This document shows positions 56,366 to 64,000 of a DNA stretch of 64,000 bases, piece after piece (positions within the stretch are counted from its first letter, which is position 1; every line of letters starts with the position of its first letter). Made by a program: the position numbers and the translations under genes. The notes beneath the pieces were generated by a model that was not told the DNA's origin, did not search any database, and worked only from the letters and a program-made list of their open reading frames with translations. The stretch is from positions 2,860,970 through 2,924,969 of the forward strand of contig NC_049985.1 of assembly GCF_000003815.2 (NCBI RefSeq), read 5' to 3'. This DNA comes from Branchiostoma floridae (taxonomy: Eukaryota > Chordata > Leptocardii > Amphioxiformes > Branchiostomatidae).

Positions 56366-56704
56366 GAAATAAAAACATTTTTAGAAAACTTGTAGAAAAG
56401 TGATAAGGCAATCAGAGATATCAGAGAGCACTAACCAATCAGTACCCTCTGGCAGAGCATACAGAAACTGCAGAAACACATACAGAGAGAGAGACGGACA
56501 AGAAGTTATGTCACAAGTCCCTTGGGGACACACAATCAGGGAGTAGCTTGATCCCTTGATTTCCACAATTCATTCTTCACCGTTTGATTGCCTAAAATTG
56601 TGGTAGCCAAGGATATGATGAATACACATTCTGTTGTTTTGGAATAAAGTTGATTTGAAGTAAAAATTGAGGCAAAAATGGTATAAAAACAGCTCAATGA
56701 AACT
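56366..56704. other. No recognisable feature
   Basis: Unique DNA following the array. Confidence 0.4.
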
Positions 56705-56945
56705 CAAGGAATGGTTGAGCTAGTCTTCTACTGGTTGTGACAGAGAAGACAGATACAGTATTTACATGGACAGGTTTATTGTACTGCGAAAATTCCCCTA
56801 CCTATTTTGTACAATGAACAGTGGACAACAGCTTAACGTCCCGTCCTAAAGGACTGCACTTCTTACTAGTGGTGTGTATGTTGTGTGAGTGACACAGTCA
56901 GGATTCAAACTCACAACATCTTGGTCCACTGACTCTGGAAAACAC
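56705..56945 (-). mobile_element. SINE-like dispersed repeat, family D
   Basis: It aligns with 23.14-23.34 kb (CAGAGAAGACAGATACAGTA; AAAATTCCCCTACC; AACGTCCCGTCCTAAAGGA). The minus-strand start carries TTGTGAGTTTGAATCCTGAC, a good B-box-like word, which supports a tRNA-derived SINE in reverse. Confidence 0.6.
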
Positions 56946-57371
56946 ACGCATAAGATTGACGACCAGCTTTCTCTGTATGCATCTTTACTACCACCACATG
57001 ACTTGTCTTGCAAGGAAGAACTGACAATAGAAGTCCAATACCCCCTGTCTTGAAAGCAGACTTTCCAATAACGTCCTGTTACTTTGCCTTGACCTCTTTC
57101 ACCTTCAGGACTAAGGGCCATCCCGTAATCCGTATTCATGGCTTCGTAAAAAGATTAATTTTAGCATTGCCTTTTCTGTTATGATCCATGAACAGTTAGA
57201 CCAGATGGCTCTTACCGTTAGTGTTATTGCCGTCTCATATTGCCTCAGATTCCCGCCCAGGCTTGTAGTGTAGTGAAGGATGGGCCTTGTCAATGTTATA
57301 GGATGTTTCTGTAACTTTTTTGTAACATTACTAAGAAGTTTAAGTCTGTTTTTTGCTTGTTCTCTAAGCAA
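56946..57371. other. No recognised gene
   Basis: Two minus-strand frames of 86-97 codons have no domain I recognise. This may include further decayed LINE sequence, but I cannot show that. Confidence 0.3.
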
Positions 57372-57690
57372 GATTTTTTAAATTTTTTTATTTACTTAGA
57401 ATTCACCGCAAAACAAGGCTGTTGGAGCCACTTAGACGTTTTGGGTTACAATACTGTATAGTGAAGAAAGATGTGTGTTAGCCCTTGACTTAAACAGTTG
57501 TAGATTGTATCCCATGGGGAAGCAGGTCCATGGAAGCTCATTCCATAGCGAAGTTGTTCTTGGAAAAAAGCTCTGAGCGTGGAACTTCCTCCTAGTAGGA
57601 GGATTGTGGAGGAAAAATGGATGATTTGCTTCCCCGGAAGTGGCTAAACGGGTTCTTGCAGTGAAGGTTCGTATTGGAGGCACAGATGAG
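57372..57690 (-). pseudogene. 5'-truncated non-LTR retrotransposon: C-terminal end of ORF2
   Basis: On the minus strand a frame ends at 57432 and contains NPPTRRKFHAQSFFPRTTSL, then WNELP and LFKSRANTHLSSL. The pattern FFPRT..LWN.LP...FK..L is the C-terminal tail of reverse-transcriptase polyproteins of Jockey/CR1/I-like LINEs. It is followed on the minus strand by a short 3' UTR with AAGTAAATAAAAAAAT near 57380-57395. The catalytic reverse transcriptase domain and the rest of the element are missing, as in a typical dead-on-arrival copy. Confidence 0.75.
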
Positions 57691-57865
57691 ATGTTAGAAT
57701 AGATAATAACTAGAAAACAGAGTCTGGGGTTGTAGCATGGTAATAAAGCTTTGGGTACTGAATATACATTCTTTCATGTTCACTTTATTTGTTTAACCAG
57801 GAGTGTACAAGAGTGTACACTCAGGTCAAAACTTGACCGAATTATTCAAAACAAACAAACAATAA

Positions 57866-58010
57866 CAATGACAATGACAATGATCTTTATTGCATATTCC
57901 TGCCCAACATGGGCTAAATGCATTGGGCTGGATAACTTAAGTATACGTGAAACAGGTTACATCTTATATCATCTAAAATCTACATAGTCTCGATATATAA
58001 TAACGATAAT
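57866..58010 (-). mobile_element. 3' end of a non-LTR retrotransposon with ATTGTC tail
   Basis: On the minus strand GGCAGGAATATGCAATAAAG continues ATCATTGTCATTGTCATTG, an AATAAA region followed by short tandem repeats. It shares the tail and the upstream TACATAGTCTCG/TACAGAGTCTC region with the copy at 25.58 kb. Confidence 0.65.
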
Positions 58011-58254
58011 AGTATTGACTGCATAAGCTATTAAATAGTATCAGTAAGCACAAGTCCTCCCAGTCTTTAGTGTTAATCTTGACTGTTGGCTAAATTTTTT
58101 CTTCCAAATGCCCCTGAACCAAAAAAATGAATAGGTGGGACCCTATAGGAGATCTTGAAGAAGTTTTCGCATTACTTCAAGTGCCTTTCATTGTTTCAAT
58201 GTGTCCCAAAAGGAAAATGCCAACTTCCACTTGTAATTTAAAAACTTCCTGACA

Positions 58255-58505
58255 TTTGTGGCTAGGTAACTTTATGTTCATTTGTTAACTTTTATGGGCA
58301 ATCTGTCGGGCTGTAAATTTAGCAGTACGAGCCAAAGTGGGCGTTCCCAAAGTGTTTCCATCTTGCACTCGCACTTTGAATGCACATTCACCCCTCTGAC
58401 ATTTTGTATGGCATTAAAACTTATGTGCCGGAAATGCTTTGTCATACTAGTGATGGGCTCTACCGCCAATTTTCTCCCAAACATTCTGCGGTAACCTTTA
58501 GAGAA
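58255..58505. promoter_or_regulatory. Regulatory-like unique block
   Basis: Non-repetitive DNA, open on both strands by chance (68-70 codons), with no domain or splice sites. It includes AAGTGGGCGTTCCCAAAG and TACCGCCAATTTTC. Assigned on appearance only. Confidence 0.25.
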
Positions 58506-58670
58506 GTAGTTAAAAGAGAAGAAGAAAGTTTCAGGTAGGAAAGTTGATGGCTGATGCTATGGCCATATTTAGAAACGTTGGAAAACTTTGAATGGTAAAA
58601 GTTTCAAAAGTAAAGAAAGTCTTGATTCGTTGACAAAGGTTAGACAATCCAGGTAATGAGATGCAGAGTA

Positions 58671-58834
58671 CTGCAAGTTTACCTTTATCCGTTGGGTAAC
58701 CTATATCCAATGCCTTTAAAACAGGGTATTTGGGCACATCAAGCTGACTACCAAACGTTGACTTGATGTGCCCAAATACCCTGTTTTAAAGGCATCGGAT
58801 GTAGGTTACCCAACGGATAAAGGTAAACTAGCGT
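58671..58834. mobile_element. TA-flanked hairpin MITE, family H, copy 2
   Basis: The arms 58678-58743 and 58762-58827 are near-perfect inverse copies of 66 nt around an 18-nt loop. TA flanks the ends (58669-58670 and 58835-58836). It shares TTACCTTTATCCG and GGTAACCTATATCCAATGCC with the 40.42-kb copy. Transcribed, it would form a long double-stranded RNA hairpin. Confidence 0.9.
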
Positions 58835-58974
58835 TACAAAGTTACTACAGCAGAATTTGAAGCAACTGATCATTTACAAATCTTACTATAAAGATTTTAT
58901 GAATGTCTACCAAACTTTTAATCATTGTGATCATTATTTTGCATGTACAGGAACACCCTATAATGTTAGATGTC

Positions 58975-59210
58975 GAGGGAAAGAAAAAAAGATCTGGACA
59001 ATTGAGCTGAAACCTGAGGTGTGCGGGTCAACTTGCTCTGCTGAAAGTCAGATATCCGCTTCTTTCTAGTTGAAATACAGAGGCATCCCCCCATCAAACA
59101 TTTTGACAGTGTCTTTGTCTTTGGAACTGGACCCATACATGTCTGATCACAGTTCACCCTTGCTTTTCTTGCCACTTACCTACTGATTTTCAAAAGGTCG
59201 TCAACTGGAA
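58975..59210 (+). repeat. Dispersed repeat family Q, copy 2
   Basis: Parallel to 21.80-22.03 kb over about 230 bp, including CCTGAGGTGTGCGGGTCAAC, TTTTGACAGTGTCTTTGTCT and CATGTCTGATCACAGTTCAC. Confidence 0.65.
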
Positions 59211-59630
59211 AGTAATAACCACAATTATTTGAAAATTAGCATACATTTGTTATTGTATACATCGTACTTGTTTATTGTTAAAAGAACTCATACTATAGAA
59301 TTGTGCCCTGAAATTTGATTTCTATACCTTGTTTCTTGGTGAGGCCGCAAATATATGGCATTTATCACCTTTTGTATATAACTTAAAATAGAAAGGTTGC
59401 CAGCTGTGAAATGCTACTCACCTACAGATTTTCCCTTTTCTTACCACTAGAAAAATTGAGATTAAAAGGCACACACAGAAAAGTAGCTAGTGCCAACAGC
59501 AATCACACAGAAACAGCTTTTGAGCACAACTGCAATAAGGGCTCTTTTCATGTGTGACACTGTTTTCATGGCCACAGAGCATGCAGGAGATAGTAATGTG
59601 TCATTCTGCATTCCATATGCCATTTTTCAC
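59211..59630. other. No recognisable feature
   Basis: AT-rich unique DNA. Confidence 0.4.
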
Positions 59631-59635
59631 CCTAC

Positions 59636-59810
59636 CTGTACAATGGCTGTAGATTTGTTGCTTTAAAGCTGACTTAAGAGCACTTGAAAGGACATCTTGA
59701 CTTGTCAGCTCCAGACAAGCGCTTACTAATGCACCTTCTGTCTGCACGGTATCTTTTTGATATTTGGACATCCAAGAGGCGACAGACATGCTCAGATAAC
59801 ATTTGGCATT
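59636..59810 (-). CDS. Candidate internal exon on the minus strand, 175 nt
   Basis: On the minus strand the acceptor is excellent: a pyrimidine-rich tract ending CACCTTGTCTTTCCTCAG. The donor is good: TACAG followed by GTAGGGTG. The frame between them is open for 58 codons plus one base: NAKCYLSMSVASWMSKYQ, then KDTVQTEGALVSACLELT, then SQDVLSSALKSALKQQIYSH and CT. Another frame meets a stop early and the third stops before the end. The sequence looks like a soluble, helix-rich protein segment. I do not recognise the family and no neighbouring exon was found. Third-position bias is weak. Confidence 0.45.
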
Positions 59811-60379
59811 CTGAGGAAAGACAAGGTGATAAATGGTTTGACTAGTTGTTTGCCTCATATGTAAGCCAGATTGTTGGTGTTCAGGTGAATGTGGTATAAG
59901 TATAAGGCTAACGTCAATTTGATTTGCTGGTTCTTACATGTTGTATGTTTCGAAAAAATGGTGCTGAACAGGAATAGCCTGGAGATTAGTCTTGCTGGCT
60001 CTCTGCCTGTCAATAAGTTTGTTGAGTTCTTTTACATGCACATGTTTGACACTTGAGGCTTACACCGAAAGCTCCCTTATACACAGGACCTTGCTTCTTT
60101 CACTTGACTTCACTTATGTCAGGTGCCACCCAAACCATTGTGGCTGACCAAAAGTCCCTGTCTGGCTCTGGTCCTATGTCTCTTCTCAGCACATCTTGTA
60201 CTATTTAAGGTAATAATTTAGCTAAAGGTCAAGATAGAAACAGAGGATAATTTGCATTTGACTGTATTCACTCCTTGAGTGCCATGATACAAACTTTCCA
60301 TTCAGACTTTGTTTTTATGTTGATCAGCATTATCTTTTACCCTCTGAGAACCAACAATTGAAATTGATGTTGCCTTCGA
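59811..60379. other. No recognisable feature
   Basis: Unique DNA, possibly intronic to the candidate minus-strand gene. Confidence 0.35.
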
Positions 60380-60850
60380 AAAAAAATTATGGCCATCGAT
60401 CTTGCATCTTGTCTCGGGTGGCACTGTTGTGATGTGACAGTCATGCTCGGCTTCCTTCCCTTCAAAGGAAAAACGACACGCGGCAGATTTAATCGCAACT
60501 CCTGAATGAGAAATTACAGTCATCACAGATTGTTAACATCAGACAAAAAAGGGAAGGGAGTACTTAGACCACGCATCTTCACATCCTCTTATTTAGAAAG
60601 CTTTTAGCATTCAGCGGAGCCATGGAAAATCGATCGTATCCGATATTGTCCCACTTAGCGGGCTATTTGGGGCCAGGTAATGGATGTGACATTGTAGAAG
60701 CAGGTGCTTTACAAACTTCATTTTTGTCTCGGAGTTGATCACAGATTACCGAGCAGAAAATCTGGACTGGCTGGGCCGCAGCCAAGTACCTTTGGATTAC
60801 CGCAGTTGGCTTGGGCTTGTGTAGGACATGTCTGTGTGTGGCGTCACCCC
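60380..60850. promoter_or_regulatory. Regulatory-like unique island
   Basis: Long non-repetitive, GC-richer DNA with AATCGATCG, GGTAATGGATG, GATCACAGATTACCGAG and TTTGGATTACCGCAG. It has no splice-bounded coding frame. K50-type homeodomain words (GGATTA) recur. The regulatory role is inferred. Confidence 0.35.
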
Positions 60851-61109
60851 TGAGTTGTAGATGAGAGATAAACATGTATATGGAATCAATTAATTGAACC
60901 CTGCTGTTCTTATTGATCATGCTTTATTTCTTTTGTTGAATAATATAATTTTATATCTTATCTTCCAAGGACTGAAATTGTGCCAAGTTTAATTGCATGT
61001 TGTGAAAAACTTCAAATTGAATGAAAGCGGATAAAACAACTTGGACAGGATTAGCCAATACAATAGAAATTTACATTGATGAGTAAAACAAGGAATTCAC
61101 AAAAGATAC

Positions 61110-61965
61110 TTCAAGGGGGTATGAGATTTCTCGCTTGCTACTTGTGCAATACAGATCCAGATCTTCTATAAAACAGGTCATCATTTGAATCGTCCCACAG
61201 GATAAATTATACTGTTGTAATCTTTAGCCCCCCCCCCTTTTTTTTATTTTAACTGTCATCTGTTATTTAGAACAGAAGACATACATAACCAAAAGTGCTT
61301 CTTGTCTAATGCTCAATAAATGAATGTGAATAAAATACAATAAAAATCTTCTGTAAAACAGGGCATCATTTGAATCTGCCCACAGGAAATAGATTGGGGC
61401 AGGGTTGTAGCCAGCACCTGTCCTTCAGTCCTTTGAAGGAATTTTGCAGCTGGGGACTGAAAAAAGTTTTCCCCATTCCGTCCCCAGGGACAGACAAAAA
61501 TTGATATGTAAATATATAAAAAAACTGAAACCTATGTGTTCTTCTTCACCAAAACAGATGCCATTGAACAGCTTACTCTACAAGCAAAATTTGCACCTCA
61601 AAATGCAGGAAATAGTGTTTAATAGGGTCTAGGTTTCAAAATTTTCTGGGACCCAGACCCCCTAGAAATGACGCGCAACACCACGCCATGCCTTCGGTGC
61701 TCGATAGGATTCCCATCCAAAATCGAGGGGACTGAAAATGATTTCAGGTTGGCTACAACCCTGGATTGGGGTAGGGAAATAAAATTTTTTTAAACACATT
61801 GTCTTTCAGGAGTTTTCATTGATTATGAAAGAATTGTGATTATTCATAATTATTGTTTGATTATTATTTGACTATTTGAGGTATGAGATTTCTTGCTTGC
61901 TGCTTGTGCAATACAGATCCAGATCCATCATTTGAATCTGCCTACAGGTAATAGATTGGGGTAGA
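61110..61965. repeat. Direct repeats with acceptor-like ends, interrupted by a hAT element
   Basis: TATGAGATTTCTCGCTTGCT at 61119 and TATGAGATTTCTTGCTTGCT at about 61882 each lead to GTGCAATACAGATCCAGATC, then CATCATTTGAAT and a CCCACAG or CCTACAG step (three copies, near 61193, 61386 and 61947). The middle partial unit carries the hAT insertion. Confidence 0.7.
61400..61763. mobile_element. Non-autonomous hAT element with perfect 8-bp TSD
   Basis: The ends are CAGGGTTGTAGCCAGC and the inverse CAGGGTTGTAGCCAACC. The duplication GATTGGGG lies at 61392-61399 and 61764-61771. The unoccupied neighbour AATAGATTGGGGTAGAATGG (near 61951) shows the original site. No transposase frame in 364 bp. Confidence 0.93.
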
Positions 61966-62200
61966 ATGGACAGGTCACTGGCAGACATCATACCCAGACA
62001 GCACCGTTTGTCATGCCTGTTCTCGGCCGGCTCCGATACAAAATCGATGGTGCTGCCGCATCACTCGGTGGTCGCGGCCCCACTAAATGGCTTTAGATGC
62101 AGGCTGAAGTCTTGTAGCCGAGGCATGAAATTAACTCTGTCTGAGACACTCTGTTAGATACGGCTGTTTGGGACTGAGTGAGGAGCGTTTGCTTGGATTC
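61966..62200. other. GC-richer unique block after the repeats
   Basis: A 63-codon plus-strand frame (MDRSLADIIPRQHRLSCL at its start, LSETLC at its end) follows the third acceptor-like step. Codon bias is weak and I recognise no domain. The block could equally be regulatory (CGGTGGTCGCGGCCCC). Confidence 0.25.
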
Positions 62201-62205
62201 TTTTA

Positions 62206-62375
62206 AGGCCACACTAAGTTGATTTTTGGTTCTCAAATTCTTTCCAAATGTGCTTAGCTAGAAAAATGGAATGAAAACAAAGCTTATAAGGGCCAGATCA
62301 TGCATTGGTACACTAGAGTTTATGGAGTTACTACAGTCATATTGAAGTTTTCCTCCATTATTAAAAACATGTCTG
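62206..62375 (+). repeat. Family-E terminus joined to ACCAGGTT-family repeat
   Basis: GGCCACACTAAGTTGATTTT (family-E-like end) is followed 50 bp later by AATGGAATGAAAACAAAGC, then TACAGTCATATTGAAGTTTT. This links the two fragment families seen separately at 17.0-17.4 and 34.5 kb. Confidence 0.5.
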
Positions 62376-62942
62376 AGTCTGAGGAAAAAGTTTACTTTGG
62401 TTCAAAGTCTTTCAAGGAGTGAGTATAATCTGATTCAAATTTTTCTCTAGCCCTCTGTTTTTGCATATTGTTAAATGTTTATTTTAGAATATCCAAGAAC
62501 AAATTGCACCATATGTGTCATAAAGAAAGAGTTGCATTGAGTTAATCCACAGATTTCACACTTAGCTTAACAAGAAACATGTACATTGCAATTAATCTTC
62601 CTCTGGTCCTTATCAACATAACTTGTTCATGGACAAACCTGGACAAAAAATAGATGACACAAAGGAACATAAAATATACAGATTATACATGTACATACAG
62701 TTCACAAGTGACAAGCAAGAGACATGCATTTGACAGTAGTTGGGCCATTTGATACACTGTACTGTAGAGAAAGTAAGCATTTCTTTCATGCATGCACGGT
62801 TCTCAGATGGATATGAATGAGCACTGCAAACATGGTGTGAAATTGGAGACTGTTCCACTCCTCTGTCATGCCTACTAGAAGTGAAAGTTCGTCAGCTACC
62901 CGTGTCTACAGATGATACACAACTATACATCAATGGAAGACA
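62376..62942. other. No recognisable feature
   Basis: AT-rich unique DNA up to the target site of a MITE. Confidence 0.4.
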
Positions 62943-62944
62943 TA

Positions 62945-63121
62945 CTGTAAATGCAGAAACTTTTGCAGTGGTGTAATGTTTGCAGTTTGCGCAGTGGCCG
63001 CTTCACTGCGAGCTTAAAACCACTGCGAACATTTTTCCATGGCAGCGCATGGTGCTACCGTGAAAAGTCATTTTTCTGCTACCGCAAAATGAAATCCCCG
63101 CAAACTTAAATGCATTTACAG
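62945..63121 (+). mobile_element. TA-flanked MITE, family G, copy 3
   Basis: CTGTAAATGCAGAAAC at the left and GCATTTACAG at the right, with TA on both sides (62943-62944 and 63122-63123). The interior AAAACCACTGCGAAC and CCCCGCAAACTTAAATGC match the 47.88-kb copy. Confidence 0.88.
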
Positions 63122-63149
63122 TAACTGTGACTGATATCAAAGTCCATCC

Positions 63150-63560
63150 CATACCAGATGGTTCTTAGTGCGACACCCATCTCCATTTCAATAGTCTTTG
63201 GGCCCCACAAAGAGTATCATTCAGCACCAAGGACAGGGATGATAGTGTGAGAATGAGTGTCATTCAGCACCAGGGACAGGGATGGTAGTGTGAGAATGAG
63301 TGTCATTCAGCACCAGGGACAGGGGTGGGAAAGTGAGAATAAGTGTCATTCAGCACCAGGGACAGGGATGGTAGTGTGAGAATGAGTGTCATTCAGGGAC
63401 AGGGACAGGGATGGTAGTGTGTGTGAATGCCATTCAGTACCAGGAAAAATAATGACTTCGTGCAATGACTGCAGCAGGGGCTAGTCCATGGATAGTAGTT
63501 GGTGTGTTCAGCTACCTTACACTTTCCCAAATGCTGAGTGATAAGAAGCATGTACTCCAT
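63150..63560 (-). mobile_element. SINE family C in reverse, split by a minisatellite
   Basis: The left part (ACACCCATCTCCATTTC, then GGGCCCCACAAA, about 63165-63211) and the right part (CAGGGGCTAGTCC, then ACTTTCCCAAATGCTGAGTG, about 63455-63560) are successive pieces of the family-C body on the minus strand. The RE1-like array sits between them. The tRNA head is not seen before the right edge of the match. Confidence 0.55.
63215..63450 (+). repeat. 43-bp minisatellite; each unit carries an RE1-like motif
   Basis: TTCAGCACC starts at 63220, 63263, 63306 and 63349, exactly 43 bp apart. Degenerate units follow at 63392 and about 63433. The first four continue to give TTCAGCACCAGGGACAGGG or AAGGACAGGG. 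The second half of each unit is GTGTGAGAATGAGTGTCA-like. Confidence 0.9.
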
Positions 63561-63574
63561 CAGGGATCACACTT

Positions 63575-63842
63575 TTTAAAAATTATCTAAGGGACCACCT
63601 AGAATTGGTCACATTGGTCAGGTGGTCCTTATGTAGAGGTGGTTAGTTTTACAGGTTTGACTGTATATCAGTGGCTAGGTGGTTCTTATGTAGAGGTAGT
63701 CACTTGTACATGTTTGACTAATAGTACATATCAATGCCCAGGTGGTCCCTACGTAGAGGTATTCTACGAGTTTGACTGTATTTCAATGGCCAGGTTGTCT
63801 GTATATAGAGTTGGTCTCTTCTACAGGTTTGACTGTGATGGT
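63575..63842. repeat. Minisatellite, about 55-65-bp units
   Basis: Four imperfect units share AGGTGGTCCTTATGTAGAGG, then CTACAGGTTTGACTGTAT, then TCAATGGCC. They begin near 63619, 63676, 63738 and 63790. Confidence 0.75.
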
Positions 63843-64000
63843 TTGGGACACTTGTATTGCCCAGTAGTCTGCAATGAATGCTTTATGCCAACAGGAAGGG
63901 TGGAAAATTGGAGGCTGTCAGTCAGCATTGAACTTTCAGCTGCCCATGAACATGACATTTCTGTCAGTTTTATTTCAGAAGTGGAAAGGTCACGGAATCA
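63843..64000. other. No recognisable feature
   Basis: Unique DNA to the end of the window. Confidence 0.4.

Overview
This is a gene-poor stretch of a metazoan nuclear genome. It contains spliced-gene fragments, several tRNA-derived SINE families, MITEs with clear target-site duplications, 3' ends of non-LTR retrotransposons, and an unusual density of medium-length tandem arrays. The composition is AT-rich. The palindrome TACATGTA is strongly over-represented. Together with GC3-rich exons and tandem repeats that copy intron/exon junctions, this points to a cephalochordate (amphioxus, Branchiostoma-like). That is an inference from style, not from a marker gene. There are no bacterial operons, rRNA genes or CRISPR arrays, and most open frames are chance frames inside repeats.

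Layout. 1-3.7 kb: mostly unique AT-rich DNA with a decayed SINE. 3.8-8.3 kb: a large degenerate tandem array. 8.6-12.6 kb: SINEs, a hAT-like element with a 5-bp target duplication, and short duplications. 12.6-14.1 kb: two tandem arrays. 14.5-14.9 kb: two SINEs joined end to end. 15.7-16.6 kb: a GC-richer island with repeated AATAA-core motifs that looks like a cis-regulatory element, split by a second copy of the hAT-like element. 17-24.4 kb: MITEs, a hAT element, dispersed repeats and further regulatory-like unique DNA. 25.0-25.5 kb: a CA microsatellite, a 100-N assembly gap, and a coding exon beside the gap. 26-29.8 kb: LINE tails, a MITE, a conserved-looking block (27.36-27.94 kb) and a deleted Harbinger-like element. 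29.9-31.1 kb: four decayed copies of a splice-acceptor/exon start, followed by a convincing terminal coding exon and its 3' UTR. 31.4-34.3 kb: MITEs and a tandem array. 36-40.1 kb: an array of about 365-bp units carrying a 388-bp insertion with a 9-bp target duplication. 40.4-53 kb: further arrays, MITEs, SINEs, a candidate internal exon (45.94 kb) and repeats whose core closely resembles the RE1/NRSE silencer site. 53.8-56.4 kb: two arrays around a candidate exon. 56.7-59 kb: a dispersed repeat, LINE 3' fragments and a near-perfect hairpin MITE. 59.6 kb: a candidate minus-strand internal exon with good splice sites. 60.4-64 kb: regulatory-like DNA, a hAT element, a MITE, and a 43-bp RE1-like minisatellite nested in a SINE.

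Functionally the window reads as introns and intergenic DNA of at least two transcription units: plus-strand exons at 25.39 and 30.25 kb, and a minus-strand exon at 59.6 kb. I could not assign a named gene to any exon. The most notable signals are the amplified RE1-like motif, the tandem arrays that repeat splice-junction-like sequence, and several transposon insertions whose pre-insertion sites can be read from neighbouring repeat units.
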